DNA of 64,000 bases from Saccharothrix australiensis (GTDB taxonomy: Bacteria > Actinomycetota > Actinomycetes > Mycobacteriales > Pseudonocardiaceae), in NCBI RefSeq assembly GCF_003634935.1, contig NZ_RBXO01000001.1, forward strand, positions 1,885,501-1,949,500. The letters are read 5' to 3'. The notes under the pieces were generated by a model. That model saw nothing but the letters and a program-made list of their open reading frames with translations. It ran no database searches and was not told where the DNA came from. This document shows, piece after piece, positions 9,109 to 17,834 of this stretch. Within the stretch, counting starts at the first letter, position 1. The number at the start of each line of letters is the position of its first letter. Both the position numbers and the translations under genes were made by a program.

Positions 9109-9186
9109 GCGGCCTCGCTGTGTTGAATGGCCCGCCACCGGCGGGGTTGTGCGCGGGACCGGCGTCGGGGCGGTTAGCTTGTGCCC

Positions 9187-10128
9187 GTGGAACTGGAACT
9201 TCGCATCTTCACCGAGCCCCAGCAGGGGGCCTCCTACGACGACCTGCTGCGCGTCGCACGCGCTGCCGAGGACGCGGGCTACGGCGCGTTCTTCCGTTCC
9301 GACCACTACCTGAAGATGGGGCCGGGCGACGGGTTGCCCGGACCCACCGACGCGTGGATCACGCTCGCCGGCCTCGCCCGCGAGACGAAGACGATCCGGC
9401 TCGGCACGCTGGTGACCGCCGCCACGTTCCGCCACCCCGGACCGCTCGCGATCGCCGTCGCGCAGGTGGACCGGATGTCCGGCGGCCGGGTCGAGTTCGG
9501 CCTCGGCTCGGGCTGGTTCGAGGAGGAGCACACCGCATACGGCCTGCGGTTCCCGCCGCTGGGCGAGCGGTTCGGGGTGCTGGAGGAGCAGCTCGAGATC
9601 ATCACCGGGCTGTGGGCCACGCCGGTCGGCGAGCGGTACTCGTTCAAGGGCGAGCACTACGCGCTGGTCGACTCGCCCGCGCTGCCCAAGCCCGCGCAGT
9701 CGCCGGTGCCGGTCGTCGTCGGCGGCACGGGCGCGAAGCGCACGCCCGCGCTGGCCGCCCGGCACGCCACCGAGTTCAACCAGCCGTTCGTGCCCGTCGA
9801 CGTCGCCGCGCGGCAGTTCGAGCGGGTGGACGCGGCGTGCCGCGAGATCGGCCGCGACCCGGCCACGATGACCCGCTCGGCGGCGCTGGTCGCCTGCGTG
9901 GGCCGCGACGACGCCGAGGTGGCCCGGCGTGCGGCGGCCATCGGGCGCGAGGTGGCCGAGCTGAAGGAGAACGGCCTCGCGGGCACGCCCGCCGAGGTCG
10001 TCGAGCGGCTCGCGCGGTGGCGGGCCGAGACCGGTGTCAGCCGGGTGTACCTCCAGGTGCTCGACCTGGCCGACCTCGACCACCTGGAACTGGTGGCGGC
10101 CGAGGTCGTGCCCCAACTGCGCGGCTGA
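9187..10128 (+). CDS. LLM-class (luciferase-like) F420- or FMN-dependent oxidoreductase
   Basis: A 313-residue TIM-barrel flavoprotein of the bacterial luciferase-like superfamily. Family signatures include AGYGAFFRSDHYL near the N-terminus, TKTIRLGTLVTAATFRHPGP and a GGRVEFGLGSGWFEEEH segment. Many actinobacterial members use coenzyme F420, and the substrate cannot be inferred. The start is set at GTG 9187, not GTG 9181, because TAGCTT occupies 9175-9180 and the later codon has the usual six-base leaderless spacing. It lies alone between repeats and the convergent beta-lactamase-like gene, and is not part of the conserved lipoate block. Confidence 0.88.
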   Translation: MELELRIFTEPQQGASYDDLLRVARAAEDAGYGAFFRSDHYLKMGPGDGLPGPTDAWITLAGLARETKTIRLGTLVTAATFRHPGPLAIAVAQVDRMSGGRVEFGLGSGWFEEEHTAYGLRFPPLGERFGVLEEQLEIITGLWATPVGERYSFKGEHYALVDSPALPKPAQSPVPVVVGGTGAKRTPALAARHATEFNQPFVPVDVAARQFERVDAACREIGRDPATMTRSAALVACVGRDDAEVARRAAAIGREVAELKENGLAGTPAEVVERLARWRAETGVSRVYLQVLDLADLDHLELVAAEVVPQLRG

Positions 10129-10178
10129 CCCGCCACGGGCAGGACGGGCGCGGGAGCCACCGACCGCGGCCGTCCCGC

Positions 10179-10200
10179 CCACCGCGCGGAGTCGCGGTGG
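10179..10200. terminator. Weak convergent terminator hairpin
   Basis: An 8-bp stem (10179-10186 with 10193-10200) between the stops of two convergent genes. There is no T tract, so this call is tentative. Confidence 0.35.
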
Positions 10201-10208
10201 CGGTCCCC

Positions 10209-11219
10209 CTACGCGAGGGCGGCCTGGAGCTCCCCGAGCGCGGCGGGGTCCAGCAGGGCCCGCCGCACCAGCTCGACCAGCCCTCCCGCTGTCCGGGACC
10301 ACGGCTCGTCGGCCTCCTCGACGAGCACGGTCGCCGTGCCGACCCGGCCGTCCGGCCACCGCACCCGCAACCCCGCGGTGACGACGCCGGGCAGCGAGCC
10401 GCCCTGGAAGCCGACGGCGTCGGGAACCTCCCGGCCGCGCTCCAGGCGCGCCACCGCGCCGGGGAAGCGGTCCAGGGCGCGGTGCAGCCGGTGCAGGCCG
10501 GCGGCGGTGCCCCGCCACGTGTCGCGCGCCCAGGCGCGTCGGCCGTCGTAGGTCTTCGGCACGTCCGGCAGGTGGCCGACGACCTCCAGTTGGAGCCGCG
10601 GGTCGTCCAGGTAGCGCTCGACCTCGACCCGGCGGCCCAGGACCAGCCGCAGGCCCTCGCCGAGGTAGGACGGCACGGGCGCGTCGGGCCAACCCGCTCG
10701 GACGGCGGCCGGGCGCACCAGCCCGGCCAGCCGGCGTCCCAGGTGGTCGGCGGCGGCGTGGTCGCCGTGCCGGAGCAGGACGCCCACCAGGTCGTCCAGC
10801 GTGAGCACGGCGTGCGGGTCGTCGGCGGTGACGCCGTTGGTGGACGCCAGCCCCAGCGTCCGCAGCGCCCGCTGGTGCGCGCCGCCGTCCAGGCCCGCGC
10901 CGAGGTGGTGCGCCTCCCACTCGCCCGCGGTCACCCGGTCGTCCGGCGCCACGACGCCCCGCTCGACCGCGAGCGCGTACGCCGCGAGGTGCAGGACCTG
11001 CACGGCGGAGCCCAGCGGTTGGCGGGCGTGCGGCCGGTGGGCGAGCCGCCCGCCCCGGCCGTCGTCCACCACCGCGGCGACGTGCCGCCGGTGCGCGCGC
11101 AGCCGGCCGAGCCAGTCGTCCGGGTCGCCGCCGCGGGCCGCCGCGGGCGGGCCGGGCAGTAGCAGGGCGCCGCCCACCGCGCCACCGGCGGAGAGCAGGT
11201 GCCGTCGGGTCAGGGGCAC
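10209..11219 (-). CDS. Secreted beta-lactamase-fold protein with substituted catalytic motifs
   Basis: The 336-residue product has a twin-arginine signal (TRRHLLSAGGAVGGALLL, residues 4-21) and the overall pattern of class A beta-lactamase-like serine hydrolases of actinobacteria. The three catalytic motifs are altered. SxxK is S71-A-V-Q74, SDN is GDH at 152-154, and KTG is replaced by QGG at 272-274 within GFQGGSLPG. The nucleophilic Ser remains but both lysines are glutamines. GTG 11219 has GGGGAG seven bases upstream. It may bind peptidoglycan or a ligand without hydrolysing it, or have a different chemistry. It sits between lipA and lipB, outside the conserved block. Confidence 0.8.
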   Translation of the reverse strand: MPLTRRHLLSAGGAVGGALLLPGPPAAARGGDPDDWLGRLRAHRRHVAAVVDDGRGGRLAHRPHARQPLGSAVQVLHLAAYALAVERGVVAPDDRVTAGEWEAHHLGAGLDGGAHQRALRTLGLASTNGVTADDPHAVLTLDDLVGVLLRHGDHAAADHLGRRLAGLVRPAAVRAGWPDAPVPSYLGEGLRLVLGRRVEVERYLDDPRLQLEVVGHLPDVPKTYDGRRAWARDTWRGTAAGLHRLHRALDRFPGAVARLERGREVPDAVGFQGGSLPGVVTAGLRVRWPDGRVGTATVLVEEADEPWSRTAGGLVELVRRALLDPAALGELQAALA

Positions 11220-11278
11220 GACGAATCTCCCCTCTGGTAGTCCGTCCTGCCGGACACTAGAGAGGAGCGTCGGGCTTG

Positions 11279-12022
11279 TCAGCCGGTCCGCACCGCGAAG
11301 CTCACGCCCGCCGCCGCGGGCTGCGCGCGGACGAGCGTGCGGTCGGTCAGCGGGAGGTCGCCGTTCAGGGCGTCGATCACGGCCCGGCGCGCCAGCGGGC
11401 GCACCTCCGCCACCGTCACCTCGCGGCCCAGTTCCCGCGACAGCGACGCCACGCCCGCGTCCCGGATGCCGCACGGGATGATCGCGTCGAACGCGGACAG
11501 GTCCGCGTCGCAGTTGATCTCGAAGCCGTGCATCGTCACGCCGCGCTGCACCCGGATCCCGATCGCGGCGACCTTGCGCTCGACGCCCCGGTCGTCGGCG
11601 GGCACCCACACGCCGCTGCGGCCCTCCACGCGGCCCGTGCGCACGCCGAGCTGGTCGCACACGTGGATCAGGGCCTGCTCCAGGCGGCGCACGTAGTCCA
11701 CGACGTCCAGCGGCTCGCTCAGCCCGATGATCGGGTAGCCGACCAGCTGCCCCGGACCGTGCCAGGTGATCTTGCCGCCGCGGTCCACGTCGATGACCGG
11801 GACGTCGCCGCCCGCGGGGCGCTCGTCGGCCTCGGTGCGCCGGCCGCACGTGTACACCGGCGGGTGCTCCAGCAGCAGCAGGGTGTCGCCGAGGCGGCCC
11901 TCCGCGCGGGCCTCGGCCAGCTCGCGTTGCAGTTCCCACGCGGCCAGGTAGTCGATGGTGCCCAGCTCGCGCACGTCGATCGGGTCCGTCGAGGTGCGGC
12001 AGGAGAGGTCAAGGCTGCTCAC
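11279..12022 (-). CDS. lipB: Octanoyl-[acyl carrier protein]:protein octanoyltransferase
   Basis: The 247-residue enzyme moves octanoate from ACP to lipoyl domains, the substrate then completed by LipA. The active-site signature [12 protein letters not shown] is at residues 81-92. The catalytic dyad is Lys150 (RKVAAIGIR) and Cys184 (IIPCGI). GTG 12022 lies 14 nt inside the 3' end of the upstream phosphatase gene, so it is probably translated from a shared transcript of NAD-epimerase, phosphatase and lipB. Together with dlaT and lpdA just upstream, it links lipoylation to the PDH complex. Confidence 0.96.
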   Translation of the reverse strand: MSSLDLSCRTSTDPIDVRELGTIDYLAAWELQRELAEARAEGRLGDTLLLLEHPPVYTCGRRTEADERPAGGDVPVIDVDRGGKITWHGPGQLVGYPIIGLSEPLDVVDYVRRLEQALIHVCDQLGVRTGRVEGRSGVWVPADDRGVERKVAAIGIRVQRGVTMHGFEINCDADLSAFDAIIPCGIRDAGVASLSRELGREVTVAEVRPLARRAVIDALNGDLPLTDRTLVRAQPAAAGVSFAVRTG

Positions 12023-12617
12023 CCTTCGACCCTACGCCCACGGGCAGCAACCGGAGGGCCAGGGCCGCGAGCAGCCCGACGCCGGTGGTGGCCAGCACCG
12101 CGCCCACCGTGTCGGTGAACCAGTGCATCTCCAGCACGACCCGGCTGGCGGCGGTCAGCACGACGGCGACCACCGCCACCCCGACGGCCACGCGCAGCAG
12201 CCGGGGCGCGAGGTGCGCGCACAGCACGACACCGGTGAAGGCCACGGCGGTGACTGCGGTGACGTGCCCGCTCGGGTACGAGGGCAGGTCGTACTCCACC
12301 GGTCGCACCCGGCGGTAGGCGAAGCGGGCGAGGATCGTCGACCAGGCGACGCCCAGCAGGACCGCCGCCTTGAACACCAGCACCTCCCCGGCCAGCAGGG
12401 CCCGCAGGACGAGCGAGACCACGGCGATCGTGGCCAGGCCGGGGCTGAGCAGGAAGCTGACCACGGCCGCGGCCGAGACCAGGTCCGGGCCGCACGACCC
12501 GGCGGCGTCCCGCAGCGCGGCGTCGAACGCGGGCACGTCCCGGTGGACCGAGAACCCCAGCACCACCGACGCCAGCGTGAGCACCGCGCCGACCGCGGCC
12601 GGGAACCACCGGCTCAT
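12009..12617 (-). CDS. PAP2-family membrane phosphatase
   Basis: A 202-residue protein with about five or six hydrophobic segments and the three phosphatase motifs of the PAP2/phosphatidic acid phosphatase superfamily: [12 protein letters not shown] (in [12 protein letters not shown]) and [12 protein letters not shown]. Likely substrates are lipid phosphates such as undecaprenyl pyrophosphate or phosphatidate, which is inference. ATG 12617 overlaps the stop of the preceding epimerase gene as ATGA, and its own stop overlaps lipB by 14 nt, so the three genes are probably co-translated. Confidence 0.88.
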   Translation of the reverse strand: MSRWFPAAVGAVLTLASVVLGFSVHRDVPAFDAALRDAAGSCGPDLVSAAAVVSFLLSPGLATIAVVSLVLRALLAGEVLVFKAAVLLGVAWSTILARFAYRRVRPVEYDLPSYPSGHVTAVTAVAFTGVVLCAHLAPRLLRVAVGVAVVAVVLTAASRVVLEMHWFTDTVGAVLATTGVGLLAALALRLLPVGVGSKGEQP

Positions 12618-13498
12618 CCGCGCACGGCCGCCGCCACCGCGGCGCCCAGGGCGGGGTGCAGGAACTGGAAGCCGTTGCGCTCCAGCACCTTCGGCACGGC
12701 CCGCTGACCCGCCAGGACGCCCTCCTCCGCGATCTCGCCGAGCACCGCCCGCAGGGCGAACGCGGGCACCACCCACGGCGTCGGGCGGTGCAGCGCGTGG
12801 CCCACGGTGCGGGTGAACTCGGCGTTGGTCACCGGGCTCGGCGCGGTCAGGTTGACCGGGCCGTCGATCGACTCGTGCTCCAGGACGTGCACCATCCCGG
12901 CGATCACGTCGTCCAGCGAGATCCACGGCAGGTACTGGCGGCCACTGCCGAGCCGACCGCCCAGGAAGCACTGGAACAGGGGCTTGAGCTTGCCGAACAG
13001 GCCACCGGACGGGCTGATCACCAGGCCGATGCGCAACCGGACGACGCGTGCGCCCGCCGCCGGCCGGGTGGCCGCCTCCCACTGGCGGCACAGGTCGGCG
13101 AGGAAGCCCGTGCCGGACGGCGTGGACTCGTCCACCACCTCGTCGCCGGTGTCGCCGTAGTAGCCGACCGCGCCGGCGTTCACCAGCGTCGGGACGCCGT
13201 GCTCGGCGACGGCCGCGGCGAGCACCTCGGTGGGCACCGTGCGGCTGTCCAGCAACACCTGCTTGCGGGCGTCGTCCCACCGCTTGTCGGCCACGCCCGC
13301 GCCGCACAGGTTGACCACGGCGTCCGCGCCGGCCAGGGCGTCGGGCGCGATCCGCCCGGCGGGCGGTTCCCACTCCCGCTCGTCGGGCGCGGCGGGGCGG
13401 CGGCGGACCAGGCGGACCACCTCGTGGTCCGCGGCGCGCAACGCGGCCACCAGGCTGGTGCCGATGAAACCGGACGAACCCGCCACCACTACCCGCAT
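12614..13498 (-). CDS. TIGR01777/YfcH-like NAD(P)-dependent epimerase family protein
   Basis: The 294-residue product is a short-chain dehydrogenase-fold protein with the nucleotide-binding turn GSSGFIGTSL near residue 8 and the family segment LVNAGAVGYYGDTGDE. The C-terminal DUF1731-like part ends in RNGFQFLHPALGAAV, typical of the TIGR01777 family that includes E. coli YfcH and the division-associated SulA-like protein. The true function is unknown. ATG 13498 is the first start consistent with the fold. It heads an overlapping set with the PAP2 phosphatase and lipB. No ribosome site is evident at its start. Confidence 0.88.
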   Translation of the reverse strand: MRVVVAGSSGFIGTSLVAALRAADHEVVRLVRRRPAAPDEREWEPPAGRIAPDALAGADAVVNLCGAGVADKRWDDARKQVLLDSRTVPTEVLAAAVAEHGVPTLVNAGAVGYYGDTGDEVVDESTPSGTGFLADLCRQWEAATRPAAGARVVRLRIGLVISPSGGLFGKLKPLFQCFLGGRLGSGRQYLPWISLDDVIAGMVHVLEHESIDGPVNLTAPSPVTNAEFTRTVGHALHRPTPWVVPAFALRAVLGEIAEEGVLAGQRAVPKVLERNGFQFLHPALGAAVAAAVRG

Positions 13499-13741
13499 GG
13501 GTTGATCGTCTCGCAGCGCGCGGGCTGTTGCACAGCGGTGGTTCGTGTCATGCGCGCCACTGGACGCCACGACGCGCCGGAGACGCGCCCGAGCACGCGG
13601 TGGAGGCCCCGCCGTGCGACGCGGACCGTCCACCTCGTAGCGCGGACCGCCCCGGAGCGCGGCGCGGGCCCGCCCACCGTGCGACGCGAGGCCGTCCACG
13701 ACGCGACGCGGGCCGCCCACCTCGCGGCACCGGCTGCCCGC
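13499..13741. repeat. Non-coding region of degenerate short repeats
   Basis: Between the epimerase start and the dlaT terminator there is no coding signal. The motif CGACGCG followed by a GGCCGYCCAC-like block recurs several times with variation (13615-13740), giving a degenerate tandem structure. It should also carry the promoter of the epimerase-PAP2-lipB set. Confidence 0.5.
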
Positions 13742-13792
13742 GACGCGGCGGAGGCCGCCCCCGATCGTGCCGGGGACGGCCTCCGCCGCGTC
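13742..13792 (-). terminator. Terminator hairpin downstream of dlaT
   Basis: A perfect 16-bp stem (13742-13757 with 13777-13792) with additional inner C/G pairing, placed 12 bp beyond the dlaT stop. There is no long T tract, as is common in high-GC genomes. Confidence 0.75.
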
Positions 13793-13804
13793 GTGCTCCG
13801 GGCC

Positions 13805-15568
13805 CTACAGGCCCAGGTCGGCCTCGAACGCACCCTCTTCGAGGCGGTTCTTCACGGTGGTGAGGAATCGGCCCGCGTCCGCGCCGTCCACCAGGCGGTG
13901 GTCGTAGGTCAGGGCCAGGTAGGCCATCGACCGGATCGCGATGGTGTCGTCGCCGTTCTCGTCGGTGATCACCACGGCGCGCTTCTTGACCACGCCGACG
14001 CCCAGGATGCCGACCTGCGGCTGCTGGATGATCGGGGTGTCGAACAGCGCGCCGTTGCTGCCCAGGTTGGTCAGCGAGAACGTGCCGCCGGTCAGCTCGT
14101 CCGGGGTCAGCTTGTTCGCGCGGGCCCGCGACGCGAGGTCGCCGATCTTGTGCGACAGGCCGGCCAGGTTGAGGTCGCCCGCGTTGGCGATCACGGCGTT
14201 GAGCAGGCCGCGCTCGGTGTCGATCGCGATGCCCAGGTGCTCGGCGCCGTGGTAGACGATCTCCTTCTTCTCCTCGTCGATGGACGCGTTGAGCACCGGG
14301 TGCTGCTTGAGCGCCTCGACGGCCGCCTTGGCGAAGAACGGCAGGAACGTGAGCTTGACGCCCTCGCGCTGCTCGAACGCCGCCTTGGCCTTGTTGCGCA
14401 GCCGGGCGATCTTGGTGACGTCCACCTCGAACACCTGCGTGAGCTGCGCCGAGACCTGGAGCGACTCGCGGGTGCGCTGCGCGACGATCTGGCGCAGGCG
14501 CGGCAGCTTCTGCACCGTCCCGCGCTTGCCGCTGGTGTCGGCGGCGGGCGCGCTCGCGACCCGCTGGGCCGGCGCGGGCGCGGCGGGGGCGGACGGCGCG
14601 GGCGCGGCCGGTGCCGGCGCCTTGGCGGCCTCGACGGCGGCCAGCACGTCCTGCTTGCGGATGCGACCGCCGACGCCGGTGCCCTTGACCGAGGCCAGGT
14701 CGATGCCGTTCTCCGAGGCCAGCTTGCGGACCAGCGGCGTCACGTACGGCGCGCCGTTGGTGTCCTCGCCGGACGAGGGCGCGGCGTGCTGCGGCGTCGA
14801 CGCCGGTGCGGCCGGCTGGGGCTCGGGCTTCGGGGCCTCCGCAGCGGGCTTCGGCTCGGGCTTCGGCGCTTCCCGCGCGGGCTCGGGAGCCTCCTGGGCC
14901 GGCTTGGGCGCTTCCGGCGCGGGGGCCGGCGCGGACGGGGCGGGCGAGCCGGAGCCGATGACGGCGAGCTGCCCGCCGACCTCGACGGTCTCGTCCTCGC
15001 CCGCGCTGATCTCCAGCAGGGTGCCCGCCACCGGGGACGGGATCTCGGTGTCGACCTTGTCGGTCGAGACCTCCAGCAGGGGCTCGTCGACCTCGACCGA
15101 GTCGCCGACCTGCTTGAGCCAGCGGGTCACGGTGCCCTCGGTGACGCTCTCGCCGAGCGCGGGCATGGTCACCGGCGTGCCGTCGGCGGAACCGCCGGAC
15201 GGCGCGGACGCCTCGGCCTTCGGGGCCGCCTGCGGCTCGGGCTGCGGGTCGGGCGCGGACTGGGGCTCCGGCTGCGCTTCCTCGGCCGGGGCGGTCCCGC
15301 CGCCGGAGGTCGAGTCGTCGCCGCCCGCGGCGCCGTCGCCGATGACGGCGAGCTCGGCGCCGACCTCGACGGTCTCGTCCTCCTGGGCGACGATCTTCTG
15401 GAGGACGCCCGCCGCCGGTGAGGGGATCTCGGTGTCGACCTTGTCGGTCGAGACCTCCAGCAACGGCTCGTCGACCTCGACGCGGTCACCCTCCTGCTTC
15501 AACCAGCGGGTGACCGTGCCCTCGGTGACGCTCTCGCCGAGTGCGGGCATTTGGACGGAGAAGGCCAT
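13805..15568 (-). CDS. dlaT: Dihydrolipoamide acyltransferase (E2), two lipoyl domains
   Basis: The 587-residue E2 has two N-terminal lipoyl domains with lipoylated lysines expected at Lys43 and Lys171 ([14 protein letters not shown] in both), long Ala/Pro-rich linkers, a peripheral subunit-binding domain (about 278-312, [17 protein letters not shown]) and a C-terminal catalytic domain ending with the active-site motif [11 protein letters not shown]. Mycobacterial DlaT, often annotated SucB, serves PDH and a peroxynitrite reductase with AhpD-type partners. Here it is co-oriented with lpdA, about 50 bp downstream of it. The linkers are the usual source of low-complexity frames. Confidence 0.96.
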   Translation of the reverse strand: MAFSVQMPALGESVTEGTVTRWLKQEGDRVEVDEPLLEVSTDKVDTEIPSPAAGVLQKIVAQEDETVEVGAELAVIGDGAAGGDDSTSGGGTAPAEEAQPEPQSAPDPQPEPQAAPKAEASAPSGGSADGTPVTMPALGESVTEGTVTRWLKQVGDSVEVDEPLLEVSTDKVDTEIPSPVAGTLLEISAGEDETVEVGGQLAVIGSGSPAPSAPAPAPEAPKPAQEAPEPAREAPKPEPKPAAEAPKPEPQPAAPASTPQHAAPSSGEDTNGAPYVTPLVRKLASENGIDLASVKGTGVGGRIRKQDVLAAVEAAKAPAPAAPAPSAPAAPAPAQRVASAPAADTSGKRGTVQKLPRLRQIVAQRTRESLQVSAQLTQVFEVDVTKIARLRNKAKAAFEQREGVKLTFLPFFAKAAVEALKQHPVLNASIDEEKKEIVYHGAEHLGIAIDTERGLLNAVIANAGDLNLAGLSHKIGDLASRARANKLTPDELTGGTFSLTNLGSNGALFDTPIIQQPQVGILGVGVVKKRAVVITDENGDDTIAIRSMAYLALTYDHRLVDGADAGRFLTTVKNRLEEGAFEADLGL

Positions 15569-15622
15569 CGTTCGCTGACTCCTCGTGCGTAAGTCGGGTA
15601 TCGGCTGACTGGGGTGCGACGG

Positions 15623-16993
15623 TCAGCCGTGCACGTGCAGCGGCTTGCCGGCCAAGGCGAGGAATGCCTCACCGAGGGCTTCTGTCTGGGTCGGGTGGGC
15701 GTGGATCAGCGGAGCCACGTCCTCGGGGTAAGCCTCCCAGCTGTAGATCAGCTGCGCCTCCCCGATCAGCTCGCCGACCCGCTCGCCGACCAGGGTGACA
15801 CCGACCACCGGGCCGTCCGGCGCCTTGACCAGCTTCACACCGCCGGCGGTCTTCAGGATCTGGGACTTGCCGTTGCCCGCGAGGTCGTAGACGAACGTCT
15901 CCACCGAGCCGTACTTCTCCTTGGCCGCGGCCTCGGAGAGGCCGACCGACGCGACCTCGGGCTTGCAGTAGGTGACGCGCGGGATGCCCGCCTCGTCGAT
16001 GACCTTCGGGTGCTGCCCGGCGATCTCCTCCGCGACGAAGATGCCCTGCTGGAAGCCGCGGTGCGCGAGCTGGAGGCCGGGCACGATGTCGCCGACGGCG
16101 TAGACGTTCGGGACGCTGGTGCGCAGGCGCTCGTCGGTGACGACGAAGCCGCGCTCGATCGCGACGCCCACCTCCTCGTAGCCGTGGCCCGCGGTGTTGG
16201 GCCCGCGGCCGACGGCCACCAGCAGGAGGTCCGCGTCCAGCACGTCGCCGGACTCCAGCGTCACGGAGACGCCCGCGTCGGTCTGCGTCGCGCCGGTGAA
16301 CTTCACGCCGGTCTTGAACTTGATGCCCCGGCGGCGGAAGGCGCGCTCCAGCTGCTTGGACGCGTACTCGTCCTCGGCGGGCACGAGGCGGGGCAGCGCC
16401 TCCACGATGGTGACCTCGGCGCCGAAGGAGGACCAGACGCTGGCGAACTCGACGCCGATCACGCCGCCGCCGAGCACGACGACCTTCTCCGGGATGAAGT
16501 CCAGGTTCAGCGCCTGGTCGCTGGTGATGATCCGGCCGCCGATCTCCAGGCCGGGCAGGCTGCGCGCGTAGGAGCCGGTGGCCAGCACGACGTTCTTGCC
16601 GGTGTAGCGCTTGCCGTCCACCTCGACGGTGTTCGGGGCGACCAGCGTGCCCGCGCCCTCCACGAGGGTGACCTTGTTGGCCTTCACCAGGCCCTGGAGA
16701 CCCTTGTAGAGCCGGCCGACCACGCCGTCCTTGTACGAGTTGACGCCCGCGATGTCGATGCCCTCCAGCGAGGACTTCACACCGAACTGGTCACCCTCGC
16801 GGGCGTTGTCCGCGACCTCCGCCGCGTGCAGCAGCGCCTTGGTGGGGATGCAGCCGCGGTGCAGGCACGTGCCCCCCAGCTTGTCCTTCTCGACCAGGAC
16901 GACGGACAGGCCGAGCTCCGCCGCGCGGAACGCGCAGGCGTAGCCGCCCGAGCCGCCACCGAGGATCACAAGGTCGGCGGAGGTGTCGGTCAC
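15623..16993 (-). CDS. lpdA: Dihydrolipoamide dehydrogenase (E3)
   Basis: The 456-residue FAD/NAD flavoprotein reoxidises dihydrolipoamide on E2. The N-terminal FAD motif is ILGGGSGGYAC, the redox disulfide is Cys43/Cys48 in GGTCLHRGCIP, and the C-terminal His-Glu dyad lies in HAHPTQTEALGE. GTG 16993 is preceded by GGGAGATCCC. A frame continuing upstream to 17053 lacks family similarity and a ribosome site. dlaT follows on the same strand, so E3 and E2 are likely co-transcribed. Confidence 0.96.
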   Translation of the reverse strand: MTDTSADLVILGGGSGGYACAFRAAELGLSVVLVEKDKLGGTCLHRGCIPTKALLHAAEVADNAREGDQFGVKSSLEGIDIAGVNSYKDGVVGRLYKGLQGLVKANKVTLVEGAGTLVAPNTVEVDGKRYTGKNVVLATGSYARSLPGLEIGGRIITSDQALNLDFIPEKVVVLGGGVIGVEFASVWSSFGAEVTIVEALPRLVPAEDEYASKQLERAFRRRGIKFKTGVKFTGATQTDAGVSVTLESGDVLDADLLLVAVGRGPNTAGHGYEEVGVAIERGFVVTDERLRTSVPNVYAVGDIVPGLQLAHRGFQQGIFVAEEIAGQHPKVIDEAGIPRVTYCKPEVASVGLSEAAAKEKYGSVETFVYDLAGNGKSQILKTAGGVKLVKAPDGPVVGVTLVGERVGELIGEAQLIYSWEAYPEDVAPLIHAHPTQTEALGEAFLALAGKPLHVHG

Positions 16994-17168
16994 GGGATCT
17001 CCCTGGAGAGCTTGTTGCCTTACTTCGCGCGGGTGCGCGCGGGTGATTGCCATCTTGTCACTAGTTCACGGGCGACGGCGACGCGGTGTCCTCTTGGGAT
17101 GATTTGGCCACACCTTCACACCCCCGCCGGCAGCATGGTCGCCACGATCCCCGACAGGAGGTGGCCCG

Positions 17169-17489
17169 GTGGGCCTGTTCGACCGTTTCCGCAGGAAGCA
17201 GCGGCCCGGCGTGCTCCGAACGGCCACGTCCACCGACACCGGGCACCTGGAGCAGTGGGCGGCGGCGCGGCGCGGCGTCGAGGCGTACGTCGAGCCCAAG
17301 ACGACCGTGACGGACACCACGGTCGTGCTCGTGGCACACGACGGCGAGTGGACTCGCAGACGCATAGACGGCACCGAGGGCGCGAAGAAGCTGGCGAAGA
17401 AGCTGGGCATCCCCATCTACGACGCGGGCATAGTCGGCTACCCGAAAAGAATGCGCGAGTACACCCGCCGCAAGAACCAGAACGGCTGA
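17169..17489 (+). CDS. Conserved actinobacterial protein, unknown function
   Basis: A 106-residue basic protein beginning MGLFDRFRRKQ, with TTVVLVAHDGEWTRRRI and a C-terminal VGYPKRMREYTRR. Similar small proteins sit beside lpd and pepA in Streptomyces. They are often labelled oxidoreductase without evidence. GTG 17169 has AGGAGGT at good spacing. It is divergent from lpdA and converges on pepA across a palindromic repeat. Confidence 0.78.
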   Translation: MGLFDRFRRKQRPGVLRTATSTDTGHLEQWAAARRGVEAYVEPKTTVTDTTVVLVAHDGEWTRRRIDGTEGAKKLAKKLGIPIYDAGIVGYPKRMREYTRRKNQNG

Positions 17490-17834
17490 CCCCGCACGCA
17501 CACACCAGGCACCCGCCGCACAGACGTCTGGCCTCGTGTTCTCCCCGTATGGCCTGCCCGCAGGGAACCGCGCTTGTCAGGGCAGGTCAAGCACGCTTTC
17601 CGCTTGACCTGCCCTGACAAGCGCGGTTGTCTTCAGACCAGGCCATACGGGGAGAACACGACGCCCTTGAGCTTTTCCTCCCCGGCGGCCTGCCCAGCGG
17701 CGAGCGCCGCTTTTCCGCTTTTCCGTTTTCCCGCTTTGACGCTCTGGCGCTCTTCAAGCTTTGACGCCTTCGACCGAACCTCCGGCCTTCCAGCGCCAAA
17801 GCCCAAAGCCCCGTTCGTCACCCCGCGACCGGAA
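17490..17834. other. 345-bp non-coding interval holding a nested palindrome
   Basis: Between two convergent genes. The left part is the palindromic element 17535-17660. The right part (17661-17780) has blocks such as GGCGGCCTGCCC that recur, inverted, beside the related element near 36.4 kb. No coding signal is present. The hairpins may terminate both genes. Confidence 0.7.
17535..17660. repeat. Nested palindromic element, copy A
   Basis: An outer perfect 22-bp inverted repeat (17535-17556 with 17639-17660) encloses an inner perfect 27-bp hairpin (17566-17592 with 17602-17628) whose loop reads GGAAAGCGT on the minus strand. A related element, in the opposite orientation, lies at 36442-36567. 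Confidence 0.9.

Larger units (their letters stand above)
8862..9118. repeat. Two tandem ~128-bp repeats with palindromic cores, upstream of lipA
   Basis: Two direct copies (8862-8990, 129 bp; 8991-9118, 128 bp) differ at few positions. Short partial copies of the unit's start (TGTGTTGGAT-like) precede at 8849 and follow at 9119. Each copy contains a large inverted repeat, annotated separately. The array lies between lipA and the LLM oxidoreductase gene. It interrupts the usual lipB-lipA neighbourhood and encodes no plausible protein. Confidence 0.9.

Noticed and set aside
8862-9118. CRISPR array
   Set aside because: The repeats are ~128 bp, contiguous, palindromic and without spacers; no cas genes are present.
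8842-9313. ORFs within the tandem hairpin repeats before the LLM gene
   Set aside because: Frames arise from the repeats in several phases and on both strands with equal length, which indicates repeat structure, not protein coding.
13528-13863. Several short ORFs in the repeat-rich interval between the epimerase gene and dlaT
   Set aside because: They derive from degenerate repeats and antisense sequence, with no consistent codon bias.
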